In this document: one piece after another, positions 19,242 to 26,933 of the stretch
How the letters are laid out: the number at the start of each line of letters is the position of its first letter
How positions within the stretch are numbered: position 1 is the first letter of the stretch
Assembly: GCF_001045555.1 (NCBI RefSeq)
Contig: NZ_LFBU01000001.1
Location: 1,736,001 to 1,800,000, forward strand
DNA length: 64,000 nt
Origin: Marinobacter subterrani
GTDB lineage: Bacteria; Pseudomonadota; Gammaproteobacteria; Pseudomonadales; Oleiphilaceae
Direction: 5' to 3'
Notes under the pieces: generated by a model
Databases searched by the model: none
What the model was told of the DNA's origin: nothing
Seen by the model: only the letters and a program-made list of their open reading frames with translations
Program-made: the position numbers and the translations under genes

Positions 19242-20870
19242 TCAGTCCAGGTCTTTGGCCTGATCCCTCAGCACGAACTTCTGGATTTTGCCCGTGGAAG
19301 TCTTGGGCAGCTCCGAGAAGACGACGGTTTTGGGTACCTTGAACCGCGCCAGATGCTCGCGACAGAAGGCGATAATGTCTTCCTCGCTCACCTGGCCGGC
19401 CTCCGGCTTGAGGGTTACAAAGGCGCAGGGAGTTTCGCCCCACTTCTCATCCGGCCGTGCAACCACCGCCGCCTCGAGAACGGCCGGGTGGCGGTATAGG
19501 GTATCCTCGACCTCAATGGTGGAGATGTTCTCACCACCGGAGATGATGATGTCCTTGAGCCGGTCCTTGATTTCCATATAACCGTCTTCGTGCCACACGG
19601 CCAGGTCACCGGTGTGGAACCAGCCGCCCCGGAACGCTTCTTCGGTGGCCTTGGGGTTCTTCAGATAACCTTTCATGACGGTATTACCGCGCAGGAAGAT
19701 CTCACCGATGGTCTTGCCGTCTTTGGGCACCGGTTCCATGGTGTTCGGGTCACCGACCATGGTGCCGGCCAGAGTGTGATAGCGAACCCCCTGGCGAGCT
19801 TTCTTGCGGGCACGATCATGCAGTGGCAGCGAATCCCACTCGGACTTCCACGCGCAAACGGTCACCGGACCATAGACTTCGGTCAGGCCGTACACGTGAG
19901 TCACCTGGATACCCATTTCTTCGATGGCTCCAATGACCTGTGCGGGGGGCGCCGCACCGGCTGTCATGGACTTCACGTCGTGATCGATGCCCGCCTTGGC
20001 GGATTCCGGCACGTTCAGCAGCGCGTTGAGGACAATGGGAGCACCACACATGTGGGTGACCTGGTGATCACGAATCAGCTGCAGGATCTTCTCCGGATCA
20101 ACGCGGCGCAGGCAAACGTGAGTACCGGCCATGGCGGTGATGGTCCAGGGGAAGCACCAGCCGTTGCAATGGAACATCGGCAATGTCCACAGGTACACCG
20201 GGTGCATGTCCATGGACCAGACGGCCTGGTTGCCAAGGGCATTGAGGTAAGCGCCGCGGTGGTGATAGACCACACCTTTCGGATTGCCGGTAGTGCCGGA
20301 TGTGTAGTTCAGGGAGATTGCATCCCACTCGTTCTCAGGGAAGCTCCACTGGAACGCCGGATCGCCTTCCTGCAGGAAGGCTTCGTAATCGAGATCGCTG
20401 ACCTGAACGCCCTCGCCGTACTCGGGATCGTCCACATCAATGACCAATGGCTTGGTGTCCAGCCTGCTGACGGCGTCCTTGATCACCTCACCGAATTCCC
20501 GGTCGGCAATCACAACCCTGGCCTCACCGTGCTCCAGCATGAAGGCAATGGCCTCGGCATCCAGACGAACATTCAGGGTATTCAGCACCGCACCGATCAT
20601 GGGAACCCCGAAATGGGCTTCCACCATGGCGGGAATATTCGGCAGCATGACGGCGACGGTATCACCGCGTCCGATGCCGCGCCCTTTGAGGGCAGAGGCC
20701 AGACGGCGACAGCGCTCGTAGGTCTGCGCCCAGGTGTAACGGATGGCCCCGTGAATTACCGCGGGGTACTCCGGGTAAACGGTAGCGGTACGTTCGATAA
20801 AATCGACGGGAGATTGAACGGCGTAGTTGGCGTCGACGGGCGCCAGGCCCTGATCAAATATCGAGGTCAT
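19242..20870 (-). CDS. Acyl-CoA synthetase (medium/long-chain fatty-acid-CoA ligase family)
   Basis: 542 residues of the AMP-forming ANL superfamily. The adenylate-binding P-loop is YTSGTTGNPKGVVYHHRG (about 178-195); further motifs are HVYGLTEVYGP, WFHTGDLAVWHEDG and KDRLKDIIISGGENIS; the C-terminal lysine motif is PKTSTGKIQKF. The conserved Trp and His positions near HCNGWCFPW resemble AlkK-type medium-chain ligases rather than classical FadD. It activates a carboxylic acid as acyl-AMP and then acyl-CoA in the cytoplasm. It is divergent from the kinase/regulator pair at 21023-22772, which probably controls it (inference). Followed by an intrinsic terminator. Confidence 0.88.
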   Translation of the reverse strand: MTSIFDQGLAPVDANYAVQSPVDFIERTATVYPEYPAVIHGAIRYTWAQTYERCRRLASALKGRGIGRGDTVAVMLPNIPAMVEAHFGVPMIGAVLNTLNVRLDAEAIAFMLEHGEARVVIADREFGEVIKDAVSRLDTKPLVIDVDDPEYGEGVQVSDLDYEAFLQEGDPAFQWSFPENEWDAISLNYTSGTTGNPKGVVYHHRGAYLNALGNQAVWSMDMHPVYLWTLPMFHCNGWCFPWTITAMAGTHVCLRRVDPEKILQLIRDHQVTHMCGAPIVLNALLNVPESAKAGIDHDVKSMTAGAAPPAQVIGAIEEMGIQVTHVYGLTEVYGPVTVCAWKSEWDSLPLHDRARKKARQGVRYHTLAGTMVGDPNTMEPVPKDGKTIGEIFLRGNTVMKGYLKNPKATEEAFRGGWFHTGDLAVWHEDGYMEIKDRLKDIIISGGENISTIEVEDTLYRHPAVLEAAVVARPDEKWGETPCAFVTLKPEAGQVSEEDIIAFCREHLARFKVPKTVVFSELPKTSTGKIQKFVLRDQAKDLD

Positions 20871-20952
20871 TGCGTGGTCCTCTTCAGTGCTGTTGTTCTT
20901 ATGGCGTATTCAGGAATATCGCTAAACTGGCTATACTTCGGGCTGGCCAGAA

Positions 20953-21013
20953 TAGTATTGGATAGAATAAATACTAGAAATTATACCAATGTATTATAGT
21001 TACTTTACTATAA
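20953..21013. promoter_or_regulatory. AT-rich inverted repeats in the divergent acyl-CoA synthetase/kinase promoter region
   Basis: Two AT-rich inverted repeats lie 39 bp apart centre to centre: TAGTAT (20953-20958) with ATACTA (20971-20976), and TTATAGT (20994-21000) with ACTATAA (21007-21013). They share a TAGTA/TACTA-like core and stand out from the GC-rich surroundings. Candidate operators for the FixJ-type regulator at 22116 or for promoter opening; no direct evidence. Confidence 0.4.
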
Positions 21014-21022
21014 AGATAAGCC

Positions 21023-22123
21023 ATGAACGATGTTCCCCCTTCAAGTGTATTTAGTTTGCACGACGCTGACCCGCAACCCGGATTGATCCTGGATGGGGCG
21101 GGTACCGTCATGGTGGGGAACCGTGCCGCCAGGAATCTGTGCCAGACAGCCGGCCTGACTTCGCCCCACAGGCTCCTGCCAACCAACGCCCAGGCACTGG
21201 TGAACGCTTCGCTGGAGCAGAACCGTGCTATTGAAAACGTGGAATCCCGGATTCCCTCGGAGCTTTCCGAAACCATCCTGATGTGGACATTCATCCCGGA
21301 TGCCGAAACCGCCCGGGTTCTGGCACGGGCACGAGACGCCACGCAAGATGTCCTGACCCAGGAAGAGGCCACCCGTTCCAACCGCCTGTACCGGCTGATC
21401 ACAGAGAACACCACCGATCTCATATCCCGCCACGCTCCGGACGGACGCTTTATCGATGCCACGCCCGCCTCATGGCGACTGCTGGGCTACTGGCCGGAAG
21501 AACTGCGGGGCAAACCGCTCGAAGAGGTCTTTCGCGGCAACCACGTCACTCAGAAACTGACGGAAACCCGCAATCTGCTCCGGGATGACGGCTACGCCAC
21601 CATGACCCTGGAGATCATCCACCGGGACGGATCCCGCCGCTGGTTCGAGATTGCCAGTCGGGCTATCCGGGAAACTTACACCGGCGCCGTAATTGAGGTC
21701 ATCAGCGTATCCAGGGATATCACCGCCGATCCGGTGCTGCTGGAACAGGTACTGATCAATCTGATCCGCAACGGCATTGAAGCCACGATCGAAGCCCGGG
21801 GCGAAGAAGCCCAGAGCGCACCTGCGCAGATTGTCATAACCACCTGCATCAACGATCAGAACGAAACCCTCATTGAAGTCACGGATGAAGGTCCGGGCCT
21901 GGACGAGCAGGGCATCCGCCAGATGTTTCAACCGTTCTACACCAGCAAGCCCCAGGGACTGGGCCTTGGCCTGTCCATGAGCCGTTCGATCATTGAAGGC
22001 TTTGGTGGCTTCCTGGATGCCCGCCCGGCCGCAACCGGTGGCCTGTCCCTGATCTGCCGGTTCCCGGCAAGCCAGAGTCAAAAGCACAGAACCGCAACCA
22101 CGGAGAACCAGCCCAATGCGTGA
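21023..22123 (+). CDS. PAS-domain histidine kinase lacking its DHp (phosphoacceptor) domain
   Basis: 366 residues, no membrane segment. Two PAS-like domains (about 8-110 and 118-235; the second ends VSRDITA) run directly into the N-box of a HATPase domain (DPVLLEQVLINLIRNGIEAT at 236-255). G-boxes DEGPGLD and GLGLGLSMSRSI are intact. There is no H-box or helical dimerisation region. In the kinase at 3919-5502 about 140 residues separate the same two landmarks (DITA and ADP), so roughly 420 bp appear to be missing in frame; the junction at about 21716-21730 falls on residues common to both sides. It may be unable to autophosphorylate. It overlaps the regulator gene by 8 nt. Confidence 0.8.
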   Translation: MNDVPPSSVFSLHDADPQPGLILDGAGTVMVGNRAARNLCQTAGLTSPHRLLPTNAQALVNASLEQNRAIENVESRIPSELSETILMWTFIPDAETARVLARARDATQDVLTQEEATRSNRLYRLITENTTDLISRHAPDGRFIDATPASWRLLGYWPEELRGKPLEEVFRGNHVTQKLTETRNLLRDDGYATMTLEIIHRDGSRRWFEIASRAIRETYTGAVIEVISVSRDITADPVLLEQVLINLIRNGIEATIEARGEEAQSAPAQIVITTCINDQNETLIEVTDEGPGLDEQGIRQMFQPFYTSKPQGLGLGLSMSRSIIEGFGGFLDARPAATGGLSLICRFPASQSQKHRTATTENQPNA

Positions 22124-22772
22124 ACACTCTGCCTCGGACGCCACCACCGTCTACGTTGTTGACGACGACGCCGGCATGCTGGAATCCACCCAATGGTTAC
22201 TGGAATCGGTCGGCCTGAACGTGGAGGCCTACAGTGACGGCCGGAAATTTCTGGACGCGGTGGGCAACAAGACAGCCGGCTGCGTGGTATTGGATGTGAG
22301 GATGCCGGGGCTCGGCGGCCTGAACGTTCAGGAGGAGCTTCAGAAGCGAGGACTGGACCTGCCCATCATCTTTGTCTCCGGCCATGCCGATGTGCCCATT
22401 GTAGTCAGGGCGTTCAAATCCGGTGCTTTCGATTTTATCGAAAAGCCGTTCAACGAACAGCTGCTGCTGGACAGCGTTCAGCAGGCCCTTCAGGAACATC
22501 ACCAGTCCGGCACACAGCTTCAGGGCGATGAGGCAACCGAAGCCCTGCTGGCCACCCTCACCCGGCGGGAAAAGGACGTGTTTCTGCCACTGGCCCAGGG
22601 TTACACCAGCCGGGAAATCGCCGACCAGCTGGATGTCAGTGTAAAGACGATTGACCTGTACCGGGCGCGGGTGATGAAACGCCTGGGCGCGGATCGGCTA
22701 CCGGATGTCACCGGTACCGCCATTGCCGCCGGGCTGCTCGACCCGCTGGACCTGCGTAGGGAAAAGAACTGA
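22116..22772 (+). CDS. FixJ-family response regulator (LuxR-type output)
   Basis: 218 residues. Receiver domain at about 11-125 with acidic residues Asp16-Asp18, phosphoacceptor Asp60 in VVLDVRMPGLGG, Thr/Ser replaced by Ser in FVSGHADVP and Lys in FIEKPF. The LuxR-type helix-turn-helix (about 150-205) includes LTRREKDVFLPLAQGYTSRE and VSVKTIDLYRARVMKRL. The gene starts inside the end of the upstream kinase gene (8-nt overlap), so translation is probably coupled. Because that kinase lacks a phosphoacceptor His, the regulator may depend on another kinase. Likely target is the divergent acyl-CoA synthetase operon (inference). Confidence 0.92.
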   Translation: MREHSASDATTVYVVDDDAGMLESTQWLLESVGLNVEAYSDGRKFLDAVGNKTAGCVVLDVRMPGLGGLNVQEELQKRGLDLPIIFVSGHADVPIVVRAFKSGAFDFIEKPFNEQLLLDSVQQALQEHHQSGTQLQGDEATEALLATLTRREKDVFLPLAQGYTSREIADQLDVSVKTIDLYRARVMKRLGADRLPDVTGTAIAAGLLDPLDLRREKN

Positions 22773-22778
22773 ACGGCC

Positions 22779-24194
22779 CTAACCCGCCGCAGCCTGAACA
22801 TCGTGAGCCAACACTCCCAGCCTTGCCACGGCCTGCTCTATACGTTCACACCAGGGGTTGGCGCTGTTCAGTCTCAGGCAGTTCTCGTATTTATTGGCCG
22901 TGGAGAACATCAGCCCCGGTGCCACGTTGATGTCTTCGGCCCTGGCCCTGTGGTAAACCTCCGTGCCGGAAACACGGTCCGGCAACTGCACCCAGAGTAC
23001 AAACCCGCCCTGGGGTCGACTCACAGCGGTACCTTCCGGAAATGCCCGGGCCACGGCTGTGCGCATACGCTCTGTCGACTCGCGATAGTGCTGACGAGCT
23101 GACCGCAGATAGCGATCATAACCGCCCTGCTCAAGAAAATGCGCCACCGCCATCTGCGGAATGGAAGACGTGGCCAAGTTGACGAAATACTTGTGCTGCC
23201 GGGCGCTGGCCATATAGCGGCCAGGCACCATCCAGCCAAGACGCAGACCCGGTGAAATGGTTTTCGAAAAAGAGCTGCAGTAAATCACATTATCGGTGCG
23301 ATCAAAGGCCTTGGCCGGTCTCGGCCGGTCCCCGGAGTGATGCAGATCACCATAGATATCGTCTTCAATAAGCGGAACAGCGGCAGCCGCCAGCATGGAG
23401 ACCAGTTGCTTCTTACGCTCGTCGGACATTCGCGCGCCCATGGGATTGCTGTGATTGGTCACCACCACACAGGCTTTCAGGGGCCACTGCTCGAGCGCCA
23501 GTTGCAAGCCTTCAAGGCTCAGACCCTCGGATGGATGCGTCGGGATTTCGATAACCTTCAGCCCGACCACTTCCAGGGCCTGCAGAATGCCAGGGAATGA
23601 CGGCGACTCCACCGCCACAATGTCACCCGGCTGGGTAACCGCACGCAGCGCGAGGATGATCGCCTCCTGGGCACCGTTGGTGGCGAGCACATCGTCCGGG
23701 GTTACCGGCACCCCGAGGGTCGCCATCCGCTGGGCAATCTGCCGCCGGAACGATTCCTTGCCCGGAAAGGCATAGTCCAGCGTTTCCAGGCCCCGTCGTG
23801 CCGCCCAGAGCGTGCTGTGCTGGATCTGCCGCAGCGGCAGGTAATCCGGGTGGGGAATCGCCGTGGCCAGCGGCACCATGCGCTTCTGCTCGTCGGCGCA
23901 CAGGTCCAGGGTCATTTCCCGGGCGCTGACTGGCACCGGGCGGCTGCGGTGCCGGCGCATGACCGGCTCGGGTGCATCCACGGTCGGCAGCCTTACGAAG
24001 TAGCCACTGCGCTCTCGGGCCTGCAGAAAGCCCCGGGCTTCGAGGGTCTGGTGCGCCTGAAGGATGGTCGAGATGCTCACGCCGAACTGCCGACTGAGCA
24101 TGCGCACGCCCGGCAATCGATCCCCGTCGCGGTAGACTCCGTCTCGGATCAACTCCTGGATCTGATCCGCCACCTGATTGTAAAGAATGCCCAT
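22779..24194 (-). CDS. MocR-type regulator (GntR helix-turn-helix fused to aminotransferase-like domain)
   Basis: 471 residues from the ATG at 24194 (MGILYNQVADQIQELIRDGV), which has GGGGAA at good distance; an ATG nine codons upstream is possible. The N-terminal winged helix (about 1-70) holds LPGVRMLSRQFGVSISTILQ. The rest is a class I aminotransferase fold with ATNGAQEAI, EDDIYGDLH and the PLP lysine in CSSFSKTISPGLRLGW. Such proteins use PLP as a sensor rather than a catalyst. It is divergent from a PhzF-like gene, and the space between them holds a 10-bp inverted repeat, a usual arrangement for this family and its target. Confidence 0.9.
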   Translation of the reverse strand: MGILYNQVADQIQELIRDGVYRDGDRLPGVRMLSRQFGVSISTILQAHQTLEARGFLQARERSGYFVRLPTVDAPEPVMRRHRSRPVPVSAREMTLDLCADEQKRMVPLATAIPHPDYLPLRQIQHSTLWAARRGLETLDYAFPGKESFRRQIAQRMATLGVPVTPDDVLATNGAQEAIILALRAVTQPGDIVAVESPSFPGILQALEVVGLKVIEIPTHPSEGLSLEGLQLALEQWPLKACVVVTNHSNPMGARMSDERKKQLVSMLAAAAVPLIEDDIYGDLHHSGDRPRPAKAFDRTDNVIYCSSFSKTISPGLRLGWMVPGRYMASARQHKYFVNLATSSIPQMAVAHFLEQGGYDRYLRSARQHYRESTERMRTAVARAFPEGTAVSRPQGGFVLWVQLPDRVSGTEVYHRARAEDINVAPGLMFSTANKYENCLRLNSANPWCERIEQAVARLGVLAHDVQAAAG

Positions 24195-24278
24195 GAACAG
24201 TTCCCCGTGTTCGGACGCCACCGATATATTGCACCAGAACGGAAGCCTGTCCGTGCAGTACAGACACCCTCGAAAATG

Positions 24279-24315
24279 ACCGGTACAGATACCTTCAATT
24301 TTAACCTGTACCGGT
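24279..24315. promoter_or_regulatory. Inverted repeat between MocR and PhzF genes (putative MocR operator)
   Basis: ACCGGTACAG (24279-24288) and CTGTACCGGT (24306-24315) form a perfect 10-bp inverted repeat with a 17-bp spacer. A further half site GTACAG lies at 24258-24263, 25 bp before the GTACAG inside the left arm. MocR regulators often bind a mix of direct and inverted repeats in the divergent promoter region. Confidence 0.6.
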
Positions 24316-24427
24316 TCAAAAAGAGATTGTCTGGGTCTGTTATGACAGTCCGCTCACTCTCTACAATAATCGCAGCATCAGAGACAGCTTTCCGAGCCAA
24401 CTAAACAACAGATCAGGAGAAAAGACC

Positions 24428-25234
24428 ATGATTCAGCCCCTCTATCAGGTTGATGCTTTTACCAGCAGGATTTTCGGTGGCAACCCGGCCGCGGTTATGC
24501 CGCTGGAAAGCTGGCTTCCAGACGAAACCATGCTAGCGCTTGCCATCGAGAACAACCTCTCCGAAACCGCCTTTTTCGTGCGGCTGCCGGAAGGGGACGA
24601 AGCCGATTTTCACATTCGCTGGTTCACTCCGGGCATCGAAGTACCCTTGTGCGGCCACGCCACCCTGGCCAGCGCCTGGGTCATCTTCAACAAACTTGGC
24701 TGGAACAAGGAGCAGATCCGCTTTCGCTCCAAAAGCGGCCCACTCTCCGTCCGGCAGGCAGATGATGGCTGGCTGGTGTTGGATTTTCCGAATTATGCTT
24801 GCCAGGAGCAGCCAACGCCGGCACTGATTCGGGAAGCCCTGGAAGGTGCGCCTGATACCGCGTTCTTTGTTCCAAACGACACCAATTACATGGTGGTTCT
24901 CGAAGACGAAGCTGCTGTGCGGGCTGCCCAGCCGGATATACGAAAACTGAAACAACTGGGCAATCTGGGACTGATTGTGACCGCACCGGGTACGGCGTGC
25001 GATTTCGTCAGTCGTTACTTTGCTCCGGGTGGAGGCATTGATGAGGACCCCGTGACAGGCTCCATTCACAGCGTACTGGTGCCCTACTGGTCAGAAAAAC
25101 TGGGCAAGACGCGGCTGGACGCCCGGCAGATTTCGGCCCGGGGCGGTGTCCTGCGCTGCGAACTGAAAAGCGATCGGGTCGACATCGCCGGTCAGGCGGC
25201 CTTCTACATGGAAGGCTCCGTCTACCTGCCCTGA
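24428..25234 (+). CDS. PhzF-family isomerase-like protein
   Basis: 268 residues. IFGGNPAAVMPLE near the N terminus, then ENNLSETAFFV with the conserved catalytic Glu, WFTPGIEVPLCGHATLASAW and, in the C-terminal half, SRYFAPGGGIDEDPVTGSIH. These are all the PhzF/YddE signature regions. The family has a two-domain fold like diaminopimelate epimerase and catalyses isomerisations; apart from PhzF itself few substrates are known. There is no phenazine cluster here. The divergent MocR regulator suggests that its substrate is an amino acid or amine derivative (inference). Confidence 0.88.
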   Translation: MIQPLYQVDAFTSRIFGGNPAAVMPLESWLPDETMLALAIENNLSETAFFVRLPEGDEADFHIRWFTPGIEVPLCGHATLASAWVIFNKLGWNKEQIRFRSKSGPLSVRQADDGWLVLDFPNYACQEQPTPALIREALEGAPDTAFFVPNDTNYMVVLEDEAAVRAAQPDIRKLKQLGNLGLIVTAPGTACDFVSRYFAPGGGIDEDPVTGSIHSVLVPYWSEKLGKTRLDARQISARGGVLRCELKSDRVDIAGQAAFYMEGSVYLP

Positions 25235-25237
25235 GAC

Positions 25238-25279
25238 TGGTATACTGCCCGCCGTTTTCCTTCGATTGGCGGGCAGTAT
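25238..25279 (+). promoter_or_regulatory. Promoter-like site and 12-bp hairpin covering the start of the flavoprotein gene
   Basis: ATACTGCCCGCC (25242-25253) and GGCGGGCAGTAT (25268-25279) form a perfect 12-bp inverted repeat with a 14-nt loop. The right arm spans the ribosome-binding region and the first two bases of the start codon at 25278. The left arm overlaps TGGTATACT (25238-25246), a good extended -10 element. It may be an operator over the promoter or, in read-through RNA from the PhzF gene, a hairpin that hides the start codon. Confidence 0.55.
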
Positions 25280-26471
25280 GGCGGCAGGTTCAGCATCACA
25301 GTACGACGTAATCATCCTCGGTGCCGGCGCCGCAGGGTTGATGTGCGCGGCGACCGCCGGCTATCGCGGGCGCCGGGTGCTGGTGCTGGACCACGCCAAC
25401 AAGCCGGGCAAGAAAATCCTCATGTCCGGCGGGGGGCGCTGCAACTTCACCAACCTGAACAGCACGCCCGCCAACTTCCTGTCGGACAACCCGCACTACT
25501 GCATTTCTGCACTCAAGCGCTACACCCCCCAGGACTTTCTGGAACTGGTGGAACGCCACGGCATTGAGCATGAGGAGAAGGCGCCCGGCCAGTTGTTCTG
25601 CAAGGACAGCGCCAGGGACATCCTCAACATGCTGCTGACCGAATGCGAGTGGGCAGGGGCGGAAGTGAGAATGAAAACAACGGTCGAACGCATTACTGAA
25701 ACCGACACCGGCTATCGCCTGCGCGTCGGCTCCGGCGATCTCACCTGTGAATCCCTGGTGATCGCCACCGGTGGCCTTTCCATCCCCACCATGGGCGCCA
25801 CCGCCTTTGGCTACCGGGTAGCCGAGCAGTTCGGCCTGGAAATACTGCCCACCCGCGCAGGCCTGGTACCCTTTACCTTGCAGCCGGAGCTGAAAGAACA
25901 GCTCGCACCATTATCCGGTGTCAGTTGCCCTGTCGATGTGCAATGCCACGACCAGCAATTCCGGGAACCCATGCTGGTCACCCATCGCGGGCTCAGCGGC
26001 CCGGCCATGCTCCAGATCTCCAGTTTCTGGGAACCGGGCGACAGCCTGGCCATCAATCTGCTGCCGGCCTGCCGCATCAAGGATGACCTGCTGAACCTGC
26101 GGAAAACCCGCCCGCAATCGACCATTGCAAACTACCTGACCCAGCACCTGCCAAAGCGGTTTGCCCTGGCCTTCAACGAATTGCAGGGCTGGACCGGTCC
26201 CTTGCAGGGCTACAAGAATAGCGATATTGAACAGGTTGCCGATGTTCTGGGCCGATGGTCGATCAAGCCGGCTGGCACCGAAGGGTACCGCACAGCGGAG
26301 GTCACGCTCGGTGGCGTCGACACCCGCCAGCTCTCCTCCAAAACCATGGCAGTGCTGGAACGTCCAAACCTGTATTTTATCGGTGAGGTGGTGGATGTAA
26401 CCGGGCACCTGGGTGGCCACAACTTCCAATGGGCCTGGGCGTCTGGTGTAGCGGCAGGCCACAATGCCTGA
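25278..26471 (+). CDS. HI0933/BaiN-like FAD-dependent oxidoreductase
   Basis: 397 residues from the ATG at 25278. The FAD-binding motif is VIILGAGAAGLMCAA at the N terminus, followed by PGKKILMSGGGRCNFTN, the hallmark of the HI0933-like (BaiN) flavoproteins. A second dinucleotide region is LVIATGGLSIPTMGATAFGY, and the end has YFIGEVVDVTGHLGGHNFQW. Family members include proteins annotated as aminoacetone oxidase and bile-acid reductase BaiN; the true role in most bacteria is unknown. The gene lies 43 bp after the PhzF-like gene, and its start codon is inside a perfect 12-bp hairpin, so its expression may be controlled separately. Confidence 0.88.
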   Translation: MAAGSASQYDVIILGAGAAGLMCAATAGYRGRRVLVLDHANKPGKKILMSGGGRCNFTNLNSTPANFLSDNPHYCISALKRYTPQDFLELVERHGIEHEEKAPGQLFCKDSARDILNMLLTECEWAGAEVRMKTTVERITETDTGYRLRVGSGDLTCESLVIATGGLSIPTMGATAFGYRVAEQFGLEILPTRAGLVPFTLQPELKEQLAPLSGVSCPVDVQCHDQQFREPMLVTHRGLSGPAMLQISSFWEPGDSLAINLLPACRIKDDLLNLRKTRPQSTIANYLTQHLPKRFALAFNELQGWTGPLQGYKNSDIEQVADVLGRWSIKPAGTEGYRTAEVTLGGVDTRQLSSKTMAVLERPNLYFIGEVVDVTGHLGGHNFQWAWASGVAAGHNA

Positions 26472-26489
26472 TCAAACCTGGAGATAACC

Positions 26490-26897
26490 ATGAAAAACAC
26501 AGGACACTGCCTTTGCGGCCGGATCACATTCGAGATTGAGGGCAAGCTGGCACCGATCGAATTGTGCCACTGCAGCCAGTGCCGCAGAGCCCAGGGCACC
26601 GCCTTTGCGGCCAATATTCCGGTGACGGCGAGCAGGTTCCACCTGCTCACCGGAGAGGAGAGCCTGTCTCGTTTCGAGTCTTCACCGGGCAAGGAGCGGG
26701 TCTTCTGCCAAAGCTGTGGCTCCCCGATTTTCAGCAGAAGAAATAGCTTTCCCGATGTGCTTCGTGTGCGTGCGGGGCTCCTTGACGGACCGCTGGATGC
26801 GCCATTGGCAGGCCACGCGTTCACCGATTCCAAAGCGGACTGGTGGCAGATCACCGATGACCTGCCCCAGTTTCCCGGTAAGCGAAATGAACCCTGA
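26490..26897 (+). CDS. GFA-family (glutathione-dependent formaldehyde-activating enzyme-like) protein
   Basis: 135 residues. The zinc-binding cysteines appear as GHCLCGRITFE, CHCSQCRRAQGTAFAANI and FCQSCGSPIFS, the standard three-part pattern of the family. Start ATG at 26490 follows CTGGAGATAACC, a good ribosome-binding site. The family was named for formaldehyde-glutathione adduct formation, but many members have no proven activity. It is 18 bp behind the flavoprotein gene, so the two probably share a transcript. Confidence 0.88.
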   Translation: MKNTGHCLCGRITFEIEGKLAPIELCHCSQCRRAQGTAFAANIPVTASRFHLLTGEESLSRFESSPGKERVFCQSCGSPIFSRRNSFPDVLRVRAGLLDGPLDAPLAGHAFTDSKADWWQITDDLPQFPGKRNEP

Positions 26898-26933
26898 CGC
26901 GGGGAAACCCTTGTGGGCGCCAGCGAAGGCCAG

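Noticed and set aside
19590..20999. Long open frame (469 codons) on the plus strand opposite the acyl-CoA synthetase gene
   Set aside because: It is a shadow of the GC-rich codon pattern of the real gene; composition is unlike protein (His/Gly/Gln-rich) and it has no ribosome-binding site.
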